Notes: generated by a model from the sequence alone, not told the origin. A DNA stretch of 64,000 bases from Bremia lactucae (GCF_004359215.1 NW_027152114.1:1-64000), one strand, 5' to 3'. Counted from the first letter of the stretch, positions 42,091 to 54,219 are shown. Numbers and translations are program-made.

Positions 42091-42549
42091 TGTGATAGGG
42101 TGTGTGTCTTAGTAGAGCGTGGCCGCATTACGACGTGCCCGCCTACATAAAGGCTGTTATCTAATATATTATCTAAAAGGTAGATAATATCTGGAGAATA
42201 TTACTTTAGAAAGTAATATTCGGAAAGCTTATTTATTGGTAGATATAGGCCATTATATTTACTCGCTCCGCAGTCCAGTCAGCGCTGGACGCGCACAAAG
42301 AGAAGCAGATAAGACTTTATTATATGCTTTGTATTAGTATATAATGAAGTTAGTATTAAATAGATAGACAAGACGAACTTAATTATATTAATAAAGTTTT
42401 AATTTAACCCTCTTTAAAGCAAGTGTTTTAAAGAGAAGACTTCCTCTGCACGTATTAGTGTACGTGAAGTGACGTGAGGCACCATTCGCACTGAAGCGGT
42501 GCGAAGTGGACTTGTACTCGAGAAGTACAAGTCGGCAGTGCTCGTTACA
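42091..42549 (+). repeat. G2 5' LTR, copy 1
   Basis: It aligns with 50732-51169 over most of its length, with shared ATTATCTAAAAGGTAGA and CTTCCTCTGCACG. It ends GCTCGTTACA, and the 5' end (TGTGATAGGGTG) is diverged. PBS TGGTAGCAC follows at 42552-42560, two bases after the LTR. Confidence 0.75.
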
Positions 42550-42605
42550 CCTGGTAGCACTTCGTAGTCCGTCCAAGGACCAAAGTCCTACCATCTAACT
42601 TGAAC

Positions 42606-43724
42606 ATGTTAGATGATAATGGAAATATGCATCACGTTTCGCGTGATAGCTACTCCTTTCTAAGTGACATAGAAAGGGGTGCCGTCGAACGAATGAGTTC
42701 GACCGTACAGAATGATGCCATCTTGGCCATGCTGTCCGGTTTGGACAGAGATGCCCTCCATTCATCCATCGCCAAGTTCATACAACATGAACTTGACGAG
42801 GCGAAGGAAAAGGTAGCCTTGCTTAAACAGCAAGGCTCTTAACAGGCAGAACTTTTGAGGTTACAGCAGGTACAGATCCCTGTACCTGAAATGACACATA
42901 CGCGTCGTCCGGAAACCTTAAAGATTGACATCTCTAAGTATAGGGGAGTCGAAGAAGACTCCCTCTTAAGATTGTTCGTCGAGTTGGACGATGCCATAAA
43001 GGCTCGTCATATCGTCGACGAGCAAATGCAAGTCGTATTTGCTCAACCAAATTTGGCAGGTCGTGCCAAAACTTGGGCACTAGGCCTTAAGTTGCGCAAC
43101 CATATGTCTTTGGGTCACTAGAAGTTTTTAAAGGCCCGGCTTAAATATACGTTGGAATCGCCTAGGGCTGAGTTCAGAGCTCGATCAGAGCTTATGAAAC
43201 TCAAGCAAGGCAAGCGTGATGTTCACGCTTATGCCCAGCACATACGACTCTTGGCGAGTTGTATCACGAACAATCCAGTTCATGAACACACGTTGACTAT
43301 GGTGTTCGTGCAAGGTCTTACGGTTGGTTCCGTGAAGATACATATGTTCCGCTTGGAACTTGATACGCTTGAAGAAGTAATATCCGTTGCGGAACAGGAG
43401 GACTTTAGCTTGAGACAGGCTCAAGCTAGTTCGTCATCGTATCGTCCTCCAAGACGACACGAGCTGGGAGGTCCAGAACCTATGAGCCTCTCTAATGTCA
43501 AAAGCGAGAAACCTCGCTTTTTGACCAACATGCGATTGCAGAAATGCAATCTTTGTCAGAAGTTAGGACACTACGCTCATGAGTGTAGTGCTCTAAGCCC
43601 AGTACCGAGAGGTACTGAACGTAATTATGGCCCGAATGCCAAAAAGGGCAACGTTCGCGGGTCCGACGTTGTTGCGAAATTGCAACAGCGAGGCAGACCG
43701 CCAAAAAACGGTCGGGATCAGTAG
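42606..43724 (+). pseudogene. G2 gag, copy 1
   Basis: A single frame of about 373 codons from MLDDNGNMHHVSRDSYSFLS with two in-frame stops (TAA 42840-42842, TAG 43119-43121) and no frameshift. It contains QHELDEAKEKVALLKQQG, TLKIDISKYRGVEEDSLLRL, the Gag core ESPRAEFRARSELMKLKQGK and HAYAQHIRLLASCITNNPVH, and an intact CCHC knuckle CNLCQKLGHYAHEC near 43550. It ends in a basic tail (GRPPKNGRDQ). The first stop replaces a Gln codon that copy 4 retains (CAA). Confidence 0.8.
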
Positions 43725-43729
43725 GAACG

Positions 43730-44760
43730 CAACGTCCGTCTGATCTAGCAACCTCAAGAGAATTTGATAATCTCTTGACTAAAGTTGCTCCAGAATCATT
43801 ATGTGTCTCTGCACGTGGTGACGAGGTATCCTCGTCACCTTGAAGTTAAAAGTGACAAATAATTTGTCCCTTAGAGCCCTAGAGGACTGTGGGGCGTCGA
43901 ATAATTTTTTTCGTCGCCAGTCGCTAGAAGGTTGTAGGCTCAAATATGTTGAGCGCGAAATCTCTTTAACAAGGATGACGTTGCATCGATAGCAGTAATG
44001 AAACGCCTAGTAACATTTCACTACACGTTAAAAGGTTTACGGTACGATGATGATTTTGTCGTACTATGAGCCAAGAATCAGCTGGCAGCATCGATCCGTA
44101 AAGATGCCTGCCACTTGTTCATCAGATGGTCATCTGATGAACGTCTTGGTGCGTCCACAAGTGTGTAGATGTACTACGAGTGAGTGCGATGGCCTCACTT
44201 GTGGTACGGTCGTTAGTACGACTGCACAAGATCACAGTGTGATTACTAATCACCTGTGTAGTCAGCTGCCGGCGGTGTGCGAATGCACCGGCAGTGCCGA
44301 ATGTTCACCACTCGAATAAGTCGAGTGGATTGAGACATGAATGTACGCCTAGCGGGCGACATTCAAGGAAGATTTCGGTTGTCAAAAAGGGACAACACGA
44401 TAATCCTAGGTCGAGAAGAGAGTCGACCGTAGAGGACCCGATTGTGATAGCGCAATCACAGTCAAAAGACGTTGAGGAAATAAGTTTCACGTACTTGAGG
44501 AGAAATCTCCTCAAATAGTTAATGCTATAGTGACTAGACTTCAGCATCCTGAGGAAGTTATCCATCGTCAGCCTGTGGTTCTTGAGAGATCTGCATAGTG
44601 GTAGAATCAAGCCGATCCGCGTACTCATCAAAGAGGAGGAATATGTAACCGATATTCGGTGAGCGGTATTTTCTTGCGGAGTACGAACGGGTTCTCAGCA
44701 GCTCATCGATGGACGAAAGTGTCCTCGATGTGAAGACTCGGATGAGAGATATACTACTCA
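43730..44760 (+). pseudogene. G2 protease and spacer, copy 1
   Basis: The protease site reads LRALEDCGASNNFFRRQSLE at about 43868, with Asp-Cys-Gly-Ala in the usual DSGA position. Then SWQHRSVKMPATCSSDGHLM, a cysteine-rich CTTSECDGLTCGTVVSTTAQ and VHHSNKSSGLRHECTPSGRH extend to about 44400. These are spacer residues typical of this family between protease and RT. Several stops are present. Confidence 0.65.
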
Positions 44761-45830
44761 ATCCTGGGAGTCACTTAAGACAAATCCTTTATACACGGAT
44801 TTGATTGAATTTAGGGATGTGTCCCCCAAAATAGTTCCATGTGAGTTGCCTAAGGATAAAGGCACTCGACATGAGATCGAGCTGAAACCATGCTCGAAGC
44901 ACTGTGTCATGAAGCAGTGGCCACTGCCTCGTGAACAAGTACTTGTGATCGATAAATTCTTTCTTGATCGATTAAAAGCGGGCCAAGTGAGGGAGTCAAC
45001 CTCCCCACATAGCTTTCTGACCTTTTCTGTGCGAAAGGCCACAGGAGAATGGCGGATAGTGCACGCATTCAATAAACTGAATGCTGCAACGCTACCGGCT
45101 CAAACACCGACACCTAGAAAAAACGTAATCATAGATGGTATGTCTAAAAGTGCCATCTTTTCGTCTATGGATCTGATGGATGGATTTTATCAGATCCTTA
45201 TGAGTGAACGGGACATTTCGTACACAGCAGTGATCACTCCCAGTGGGATGCTCTGGGAATGGCTAGTAATGCCACAGGGGTTAACTAACGCCCCGGCAAC
45301 ATTCAATAGATGCGTAACGAATCTGTTGAGACCGGTGCGAGAATTCACACCGAGTTATTTTGACGATGCATTCGTCCATAGCCCAGCCATGGACAGAAAG
45401 ACGGACGTGGAAGCTCATTAAACTCACGTTCGTCAGGTTCTTACACTTATGCGAAAGCATAAGTTGTACGCAAATCTCAAGAAGTGTATATTCGCTGGAA
45501 GCGAAATACCACTTCTCGGGTACACCGTCGGTAAACTCAGCGTGCGCCCCGATCCCGAAAAGATCAAGGCTTTTACCGACTGGCCAGTTCCAGGCGATGT
45601 CAAGGGACTTAGAAAGCTCCTTGGATTAGCGGCGTACTTGCACAAGTACTCCCGCAATTATGCCGATGGCAGTTCATCTCTCTCGTCTCTTGAAAAAGAC
45701 GAGAAATGCTTATGGAACGCTGATTGTCAGCGTTCGTTTGAAGGTATCAAGCAAAGCTTGATGCAATCGCCCATCTTGGCGATTCCAGATTAAGACGAAA
45801 CATTTCATGTGGTCTGTGACGCCAGCGATA
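44761..45830 (+). pseudogene. G2 RT and start of RNase H, copy 1
   Basis: The RT reads KDKGTRHEIELKPCSKHCVM, KATGEWRIVHAFNKLNAATL, IFSSMDLMDGFYQI (first catalytic Asp) and SYFDDAFVHSPAMD (FDD box). Then VRPDPEKIKAFTDWPVPGDV and the RNase H start TFHVVCDASD. A stop at 45419 and another at 45792 interrupt it. At about 45830 the frame jumps into the antisense-gene end of another element, so most of RNase H and all of integrase are missing. RT is nearly identical to copy 2 on the other strand. Confidence 0.8.
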
Positions 45831-47243
45831 CAGACGGCGCGGAGCGCGTCGAGTCACCATGCGAATGCGACCCCTCTTTGGAGGTCAACAATGAATGCGA
45901 GTTGGACGAGATGACCGACTCAAGGAGAGTGAAACAGTCGCCTGAATGTCGTCAGGCGGCTCACTAGGAGCCTTCAAATGAGGAGGCTCAATCCGGTAGA
46001 CATGCTATTAGCATTCGCTATAGCATGTTTGTTTCCGACGATGGCGTAAGCCATCGTATTAAACGTATTGTGGTCCCTCTGCTTCAGCGAGACCACTCTG
46101 GGGATACAAACAATAAAATATCTCGTCTTGCACCTGAGAAGAAGCCGTGGCTTTTACCCGAACGGCTAGTCATCAGCTTGTCTGGAGAGACTACTCACAT
46201 GGCTTTTATCCCAGCGCGAAGGTTCTTCGCGCTGAAGAAGATTTTTATCTCGATTCTTTTCCTAAGCATCGATGGTATAGTGACAACAACAAGCGAGATA
46301 AAGCTCGTTGATGCAAGCCTGGAACGCGTTTGTTCGAAGTGTCAAGAGACATTGGACGCGAAGCCTGGCTTCAAAGACTTCACGCGATTCGCGTAAAGTT
46401 TGATAGACGAGCTTCACCGGTGCAAGATTTATATGCATCGGTTGTCTCGTGAGGCAGAACTTCCATGCCTCACGTGGGGTGATCCCAGTCCATGTTGTGT
46501 CGACAACACGAAACGGGTGAAAGGGNNNNNNNNNNNNNNNNNNNNNNNNNNNNNNNNNNNNNNNNNNNNNNNNNNNNNNNNNNNNNNNNNNNNNNNNNNN
46601 NNNNNNNNNNNNNNNNNNNNNNNNNNNNNNNNNNNNNNNNNNNNNNNNNNNNNNNNNNNNNNNNNNNNNNNNNNNNNNNNNNNNNNNNNNNNNNNNNNNN
46701 NNNNNNNNNNNNNNNNNNNNNNNNNNNNNNNNNNNNNNNNNNNNNNNNNNNNNNNNNNNNNNNNNNNNNNNNNNNNNNNNNNNNNNNNNNNNNNNNNNNN
46801 NNNNNNNNNNNNNNNNNNNNNNNNNNNNNNNNNNNNNNNNNNNNNNNNNNNNNNNNNNNNNNNNNNNNNNNNNNNNNNNNNNNNNNNNNNNNNNNNNNNN
46901 NNNNNNNNNNNNNNNNNNNNNNNNNNNNNNNNNNNNNNNNNNNNNNNNNNNNNNNNNNNNNNNNNNNNNNNNNNNNNNNNNNNNNNNNNNNNNNNNNNNN
47001 NNNNNNNNNNNNNNNNNNNNNNNNNNNNNNNNNNNNNNNNNNNNNNNNNNNNNNNNNNNNNNNNNNNNNNNNNNNNNNNNNNNNNNNNNNNNNNNNNNGC
47101 ATGAGAAACTTCAGGTTCAACATGAGAACCTGGTTCGCGATCACAAGAATCTTTTGGGGATTCTTGAAAAGGGTGGTCAAATCCGTCCTCGGAAGAAGCC
47201 GCGTACTGATGGTACGGGCGGAGCCGACCAACGTAAAACGTAG
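45831..47243 (+). pseudogene. Convergent antisense gene (aORF) of G2 copy 2, spanning the assembly gap
   Basis: Left of the gap, one frame at 46025-46396 is 123 codons long and identical in translation to 58793-58422. Right of the gap, 47099-47243 reads the coiled-coil end KLQVQHENLVRDHKNLLGIL then EKGGQIRPRKKPRTDGTGGA, and stops at TAG 47241-47243, opposite the integrase HPTFYV codons. The 573 unknown bases between would hold the rest. It is on the opposite strand to copy 2 pol, as in the other families. The frame to the left of the gap carries stops. Confidence 0.6.
46526..47098. other. Assembly gap (573 N)
   Basis: Unknown bases. Translations spanning this run are meaningless. By comparison with 57700-58292 the missing sequence should be aORF/chromodomain DNA. 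Confidence 0.99.
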
Positions 47244-48640
47244 GATGCGTTCGCATCCTACGTGGCAATTCTATTGTGTACGCATTGCCTCTGCGATGCA
47301 GTACACGGAAAGGACCAATGAACTTGAGTAGTAGTTTACTGCTACCCACATTAGTGACTAATCGCTTAGGTAAGTTTACCGTAGAGAGTAGCACTAGATC
47401 ATTAATTTTAAATGAATGAACATTTGCTCTCCCATATTTGTCTGCATTCCGTTTCTGTCGGTCTACTGCGTTAGCAATGGAATCCTGAACGAAACGGATT
47501 ATTGATTCTCGAGTTAGCAGAAATTCTTCTGCTGACTTATTTGTTCTGTCTTTTTCAGTACGCTTTGTGCGTACTGCCATGAGCTCATTCTCATCTTCGA
47601 TGTCAATTTCTTCGACATCGACATCACTCGCGTCGTTGATAACTTCGACGCGTGATGAGCATGAGCCAGAAGTGGTTTTGCTCGTGCGAGTCCACCCCTC
47701 CCCTTTTAAACTAGAAGATTCCTTTAATTTAATGGGTATGCGTGGATGGTGTAAGCCATTCACGAAGAACGTGTATGCGTTGTAGACGCATGCACCAAAA
47801 TGATGATGGCGAATTCGACCATCGGTATAAACTCGCTCCAATTCGAATACGATTGGACGTAACCTCGAAGTATCTCTTCGAGGGCGCGATTGACGCGTTC
47901 CGTCTGACCACCTGTCTCTGGATGAGAGGAGTTGACATAATCAGCCGTGTTCCGAGAGATCGAAACTTGGTTGGCCAGAACTCCGCCGTGAATCGTGGAT
48001 CTCTTTCTGAGACCAGCGCACGGGATAAACCGTTGAGTCTGAATACCGTGTCGATAAAAACACGGCACAGTCCGGAGCCGTGATTGACTCTAGTACTGCA
48101 ACAAGATGTACCATCTTGCTGAATTTGTCTACAAAACCAAGGATTCCATATATTTTTGTGATCTGCTTTGGGAAAGCCGAAGACGAAGTCCATAGATACG
48201 GACTGCCAACGTTCTGCCGGAAGTGGTATAGGTTGGAGAGGTGCACGGGATGAAGGGCTAGGCTTCGCCCGTTGACATACCTCGCAAGCACGAATGTACT
48301 TGCGCACGAACTGATACTGGCGGGGCCAGTAAAAGTCGCGACTTACTGTGAGGTAAGTTTTCTCACGTCCATGATGTCCACTTGTTGGTGCATCGTGACA
48401 CTCATACATGATGCGCAAGCGCAAATCATTGTGAGTCGGGACGACGACGACACGTGGAATGGCGCCGGCAACAGCAGTGAAATACAATAAGCAGTTGCGT
48501 GTTGTGTATCGATGGGATGATGACCGATATAAAGCCGATAAATCTTTAAAAGATTTATCGAATAGATTTAGCAGATGATCCATTAAACGCAGAAGGTCCT
48601 TATCTTCTGCGTAGGCTTTCGTTATGTCATCAAACAAGGT
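47236..48640 (-). pseudogene. G2 integrase, copy 2
   Basis: The minus strand reads LRLIMYECHDAPTSGHHGRE and CEVCQRAKPSPSSRAPL (H2C2), WQSVSMDFVFGFPKADHKN, then after a frameshift [34 protein letters not shown] (catalytic D) and [18 protein letters not shown] (catalytic E). A Ser-rich linker and the C-terminal domain with FVQDSIANAVDRQKRNADKY end near 47236. The same frameshifts are present in 56250-57460. Confidence 0.85.
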
Positions 48641-50340
48641 TGATGACGAAACACTTGAAATGAGTGTTGCAACAGTGGAATTATTTCCACTGTTGGAATG
48701 CGCAGCCGGTTCGAAATCGGATCGGGGCTTGAGAACGCATCAGCGACGACATTAAGTTGTACTGGTTTATATTCCACGGGGAAATTACACTCCGCGAAGA
48801 AGGATAGCCACCTCGCCGTTCTTTGCGAGAGGTGTGAGCTGTTTACGGCCGGTCTCAACAGATTCGTTACGCATCTGTTGAATGTTGCCGGGGCGTTACT
48901 TAGCCCCTGTGGCATTACTAGCCATTCCCAGAGCATCCCACTGGGAGTGATCACTGCTGTGTACGAAATGTCCCGTTCACTCATAAGGATCTGATAAAAT
49001 CCATCCATCAGATCCATAGACGAAAAGATGGCACTTTTAGACATACCATCTATGATTACGTTTTTTCTAGGTGTCGGTGTTTGAGCCGGTAGCGTTGCAG
49101 CATTCAGTTTATTGAATGCGTGCACTATCCGCCATTCTCCTGTGGCCTTTCGCACAGAAAAGGTCAGAAAGCTATGTGGGGAGGTTGACTCCCTCACTTG
49201 GCCCGCTTTTAATCGATCAAGAAAGAATTTATCGATCACAAGTACTTGTTCACGAGGCAGTGGCCACTGCTTCATGACACAGTGCTTCGAGCATGGTTTC
49301 AGCTCGATCTCATGTCGAGTGCCTTTATCCTTAGGCGACTCACATGGAACTATTTTTGGGGACACATCCCTGAATTCAATCAAATCCGTGTATAAAGGAT
49401 TTGTCTTAAGTGACTCCCAGGATTGAGTAGTATATCTCTCATCCGAGTCTTCACATCGAGGACACTTTCGTCCATCGATGAGCTGCTGAGAACCCGTTCG
49501 TACTCCGCAAGAAAATACCGCTCACCGAATATCGGTTACATATTCCTCCTCTTTGATGAGTACGCGGATCGGCTTGATTCTACCACTATGCAGATCTCTT
49601 AAGAACCGCTTTGGTTTTAGGGTTGGTAATTGAGTTATCTCCGAAATTAACTTCGGAGGCGCATACATATCAAGAGTATAAGCGCCTACTCTTGATCCGT
49701 TATTAGCCAAGATTAGTTAATGTCTCGGTTTCTTCCTGGGATTTATCCACAGGGTGCAGAGGGAATAATCCCTCGGGATCTTGAAGTCTAGTCACTTCAC
49801 CTATTTGAGGAGATTTCTTCTCAAGTACGCGGGGACCTTTTCTTTCAACGTCTTCCGAGTGTGATTGCGCTATAACAGTCGGGTCCTCTACGGTCGACTC
49901 TCTACTCGACCTCGTGTTGTCCATTTTGGACACCTGGTATCTTTCTTGAGCGTCGCCCGCTAGGCGTATATTCATGTCTCAATCCACTCGACTTATTCGA
50001 GTGGTGGACCTTCGGCGCTGCCTGTGCATTAACACAGCCACCGGCAGCTGACTCCACATTGTGATTGGTAATCACACTGTGATCTTGTGCGGTTGTACTA
50101 ACGACCGTACCACAAGTGAGGCCATCGCACTCACTCGTAGTACATCCACACGCTTGTGGATGCTCCAAGACGTTCACCAGATGGCCATCTGATGAACAAG
50201 TGGTAGGCATCTTTACGGATCGATGCTGCCAGCTGATCATTGGCTCATATTTTCTGAGCCAAGGAAAACCTAGGAATGACATCAAATCTGTCATCCAAAT
50301 CCGGTACGATATAATCACCATCGTACTGTTAATCTTCTAT
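48641..50340 (-). pseudogene. G2 protease spacer, RT and RNase H, copy 2 (internal deletion)
   Basis: The minus strand from 50321 reads FLGFPWLRKYEPMISWQHRS, then the spacer with CGCTTSECDGLTCGTVVSTT. The RT ORF at 49383-48622 matches copy 1 closely. At about 48860 the RT reads RCVTNLLRP and continues directly with SSHLSQRTARWLSFFAECNF, so the FDD box, RT thumb and most of RNase H are deleted in frame. The RNase H tail reads KPVQLNVVADAFSSPDP. Gag is absent. Confidence 0.8.
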
Positions 50341-50490
50341 AAATATAATAGATTATATCTATTAATGAAGCAAGTTTATACGAATATTATTATGTAAAGT
50401 AATATTCTTCAAATTTTATCTACCTTTTCGATAATATAATAATTAACAACCTTTCAAATTCGGCTTTTAAACGAAGTACGCCCCGTTACA
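50341..50490 (-). repeat. G2 LTR fragment, copy 2
   Basis: The outer (U3) end of a G2 LTR, with CGCCCCGTTACA closing it at 50490 and the TATCTACCTTTTCGATAATA block. The inner part of the LTR and gag are lost, so LTR and pol are fused. Confidence 0.6.
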
Positions 50491-50731
50491 GCTTCAATAT
50501 ATATTGAACACGAAAATATTGGAATAACTTGTCAGATGATAATTAAATTTAATCTTCTTATTATTACCTATAATCGTCTTAAGGAAACACTATTGATGGA
50601 GCAAGACACGTAATACAGTTGTCACTTCTGAATACCTATGCATTTCCAAGAAGGGAATTATTAAATTGACGCACCCCTGAGCACGTGGCGTGCTAGATGA
50701 TGATTGGCTAATACATCCACGTTTCGGATTG
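50491..50731. other. Spacer between two opposed G2 LTRs
   Basis: 240 bp of AT-rich sequence with no ORF or repeat match, lying between the outer ends of two LTRs in opposite orientation. It may be original flanking DNA. Confidence 0.4.
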
Positions 50732-51169
50732 TGCAATGGGGTGTATCGTTATATGAAATTAACACTTAAAGGTTGTTAGTTAATATATTATCTAAAAGGT
50801 AGAGAATATTTGGAGAATATTACTTTACATGGTAATATTCTAAGGACTTATTTATTGGTAGATATAGACCATTATACTTACTTTCTCCCGGTCCAGTCAG
50901 CGCTTGACGCGCGCAATGATAAAGACAGATAAGACTTTAAGTACATATTTGTATTGGTTTATAATTAAGCTAGTATTAAGTAGATAGATAGAAGAACTTT
51001 TTTATATTTAATACAGTTGTCATTTAACCCTCGTTAGAGCGAGCGTTTAAAAGGGAAGACTTCCTCTGCACGTTCTAGTGTACGCGAAGTGACGTGAGGC
51101 ACCACTCGCACTGAGGCAGTGCAAATTGGACTTGCACTGAAGCAGCACAAGTCGTAGTGCCCCGTTACA
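50732..51169 (+). repeat. G2 5' LTR, copy 4
   Basis: TGCAATGGGGTGTATCG to GTGCCCCGTTACA, 438 bp. The ends form an imperfect inverted repeat (TGTAACGGGG type). PBS TGGAAGCAC follows at 51172-51180. Confidence 0.8.
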
Positions 51170-51219
51170 CCTGGAAGCACTTGTAGTCCGTTCAAGGACC
51201 ACAGTTCCTATCATCTAAC

Positions 51220-51654
51220 ATGAACATGTTAGATGGTAACGGAAACACGCATCACGTTTCGCGTGACAGCTACTCCTTTCTAAGTGACATAGAAAGGAGT
51301 GCGGTCGAACTAATGAGTTCGACCGTAGAGAACGATACCATCCTGGCCATGCTGGCCGGTTTGGACAGAGATACCCTCCATTTAGTCATCGCCAGGTTCA
51401 TACAACATGAGCTTGACGAGGCGAAGGGGAAATTAGCCTTGCTTAATTAGCAAGGCTCTCAACAGGCAGAACTAGTGAGGTTACAACAGGTACAGACCTC
51501 TGAACCCGGATGACGCACACGCATCGTTCCAATTTAAAAGATCGACATCTCTAAGTATAAAGGAGTTCAAAAAGACCCCCTCTCAAGATGGTTTGCTGAG
51601 TTTGACGATACCTGCTATAAGGGCTTGTCATATCGTCGACGAGCAAATGCAAGT
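51220..51654 (+). pseudogene. G2 gag N-terminus, copy 4 (cut by an LTR)
   Basis: MNMLDGNGNTHHVSRDSYSF and QHELDEAKGKLALLN match gag copy 1. A TAG at 51448-51450 and later shifts break it, and at 51654 the sequence stops in mid-gag at the start of a reversed LTR. Confidence 0.8.
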
Positions 51655-52165
51655 TGTAACGGGGCACTGCGACTTGTACTGCTTCAGTCCAAGTCCACTT
51701 CACACTGCTTCAGATGTGAGTGGTTCCTCTCGTTAGGTGACGTACACTGTACGTATAGAGGAATACTTCTCTGAAGGAAGTTAGCTTAAGAGTGTAAGAT
51801 GAAAACTGTATTAATATAGTTAAGTGTCTTGTTAATCTATCTTTGTAAATGTTGTCTTAACTACGCAGGACACCGGAAAGGATGTGCTTCTGCGAGAGGC
51901 GTGACTCCTACACCTTCTACAGCTTCATCGAGATACTAAACATGTAAATGAATTCTTATCTATCTTATCTCGTAACTCTTTTTGATTACTTCTACAGCTG
52001 ATTAGTCTGCGGAATAAATAGACATAATGGCCTATACCTATTTATGGATAAGAATTCAGGAAATTACTATTTAAATTAATTTCCTCCAAATATTATCTAC
52101 CTTTTGGATAATATTAATTAACAATCTTTTATTTTTAATTTCATGTAACGATACACCCCGTTACA
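51655..52165 (-). repeat. G2 LTR in reverse orientation
   Basis: TGTAACGGGGCAC at the left and ACCCCGTTACA at the right, 511 bp, matching the reverse of other G2 LTRs. Its left flank is gag copy 4 and its right flank a MULE transposase. The flanks show no matching target duplication (CAAGT versus CTTGA), so it is not a simple solo LTR. Confidence 0.75.
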
Positions 52166-53740
52166 CTTGATATGTACATACTCAAATTCTGATAAGTCAC
52201 GCCTCGTAGTATTCTTTGATTTGTTTCGGGCATTGATTGGGCGACCACGGGTTTCAAAATTAATGGCTGGAGGCTTGGGCTTTACCAATTTGCTTTGCCA
52301 GTTCAAAAGTTGAGTAACTTGTGCAATGGTTTCAATATTTGCTGCTACTGGCAATAATTGCAAGCGCTTGCTAATGACTTCCCTTTGCATTTTGATGTCA
52401 TTGTCAAAATTCTGGTCAGAAATTGAGCCTTTGGTTCTTTCCTTCCAATGGAGATGCCATTGTTCATAAAAATCATCTGCAGTTAGCATGCCGCTCTTAT
52501 TCACAAGTTCCTGAACCATATGCATACAAGAGATTCCCATGATGCCGTTGCAAGGCTCAAGATTTCCCTATAACTTTTAAAACTCTGTTAGACATCTTTT
52601 CAGAGCAAATTTTAGATTTTTCCCGAGACCGAGGTAAAGACTGGGGGGTTGCCAAGCATATGGTGCATTTTATTTTCACTTTGCTTTGCTTCCATTACCT
52701 TCACCTGTTGTGATTTCAGGAAATGTATAAAATACAGGATTTGACTAACGAAATATGAATTTGTTTTGGCCTTTGCTTGGAAATAACATAAGAATTCAAC
52801 AAACCTGATGTTTCACAGCAGTGTAAGCTTGTTAGATACAAAGAGCAGGTCCCCAGTTGACACTTGGAGAAATTTTCTGATGTATGCATGGGCCCCTTCA
52901 TCCGTGATGTTGCCTTGTTGCCAAAATACGATCTTTTGAGGTCCAAGCATCTACGAATTGATCTTTGTAGGTGAGCCATGTTTTGGTAATATACCCAAGA
53001 ATTTCAGGAAAGGCAAAAGAAAAGTTGCGAGTTTTCCAACTGTGATTGATACATTATCTTCCGATTTTGCGACCACAAATGCCTGCCACTTGCATAAAAT
53101 TCCATTCCGCAAAAGGCCTGCGGGAAAGGGTCTTTTCCACTTAGCCAAAACGTTTTTGTTTATCTACCATCTGCACAGAAGGTTCACCGATATGGGAATA
53201 TCTTGCCTACAGCTGCCATGAGTGTCAATTCACGGTCTGTGATGATAACCCTAGGTAAAGAAGTGTCTGGCCAGATGGTGATAAGTTTGGTCAAGGCCCA
53301 CGTATAGCCCTTTTCTTTTTCATCTCGGAGAAAGCAAAAGTCCATTGTGAATTGAGAATTGAAGCTGGTAATGCCAACAAAATGCAGTTATGGAAGATGA
53401 TATCTGTTTGTTTTGTAAGTGCAATCCATAAGGATTACATGATGATAGTGGTTCGCGAGTTAAGTGCTTGCTTCTGAGCAAAGAAATTAGCTGTGATCCT
53501 TTCATGGTCATCTAAAGCCGACAAATACATGGAATTGCTGTCTCTCAAATCATCAAGAAGTGTTTGTAGGGGTGTTCTTCCTGCTAATATCTCAGTTTGC
53601 ACTTTGACTCGTTCACTGTAGATGGTTCGGAGACAAGCAAGTGATCCGCAGTTTGTTTTGCGTATTGTTGACCAAATCCCAAGTTGTTTAATACCAGCAA
53701 GAGTTATGTTCCTTACATCCTTTGCCTCCTCAAGCTAAAG
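52166..53740 (-). pseudogene. MULE/FAR1-type transposase
   Basis: Minus-strand pieces with shifts give a Mutator-like DDE transposase: LMDCTYKTNRYHLPLLHFVG near 53430 (first Asp), SLPRVIITDRELTLMAAVGK near 53250 (second Asp), WTSKDRILATRQHHG near 52930, then the SWIM-like GISCMHMVQELVNKSGML near 52530. A basic C-terminus KNKSKNTTRRDLSEFEYV runs to 52166. The last residues of the ORF (CNGVYRYMKL) are LTR sequence, so the C-terminus was cut by the LTR. No terminal inverted repeats are visible. DDE pseudogenes of this type could also come from domesticated FAR1-like genes. Confidence 0.75.
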
Positions 53741-53984
53741 CTTTCTGTGGGATGGGTGACCAGATGGATGAGAGGAAGGTTCATGATTATGCAGTGGATT
53801 TTCACCTTCAAATTCATTTCCTGTCTTTTTTTGAAAATTTTTCGGTAAGTAAGAATGGACAAACATTAAGTCTTGTTGTTCTATGCGTGGTTCGTAGTAG
53901 GGAATGTTTAGTTTGTTTAGTGAGACGTGTACTTTAAAAAAGGTAGTGAATATAACAACTTCGTGAATAATATTGGAATAAAAA

Positions 53985-54215
53985 AAAAACTTACATAGTA
54001 ATATTCGGAAAGCTTATCCATTCGTACATATAGGCCAGTAAATCAAGTCAGCGCTGGACGAGCGCAAAGAGAGACAGATAAGACTATATACATGTTTTGT
54101 ATTAGTACAAAATTTTTTTGTACTAAGTTAGTATTAAATAGATAGAAACAGAAGAGCTTAATTTTATTAAATTACATTATACTTTTAACCCTCTTTCAAG
54201 CAAGTGTTTTAATAT
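53985..54215 (+). repeat. G2 LTR fragment, copy 3
   Basis: AGTAATATTCGGAAAGCTTAT to CAAGCAAGTGTTTT matches 42212-42430. Both LTR ends are missing and the sequence jumps straight into the pol spacer, so the PBS and gag were deleted. Confidence 0.65.
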
Positions 54216-54219
54216 AAGC

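Noticed and set aside
47567..47785. Identical 72-codon ORF at 47567-47785 (+) and 57033-57251 (-)
   Set aside because: It is the reverse-strand shadow of the Ser/Asp-rich integrase linker; identity follows from the inverted duplication.
46400..47841. Very long ORFs on both strands across 46.4-47.8 kb
   Set aside because: They run through 573 N, which cannot produce a stop. Only the parts outside the gap were used.
51655..52165. Solo LTR formed by LTR-LTR recombination
   Set aside because: The five bases on each side do not match (CAAGT versus CTTGA) and the flanks are unrelated (gag and MULE).
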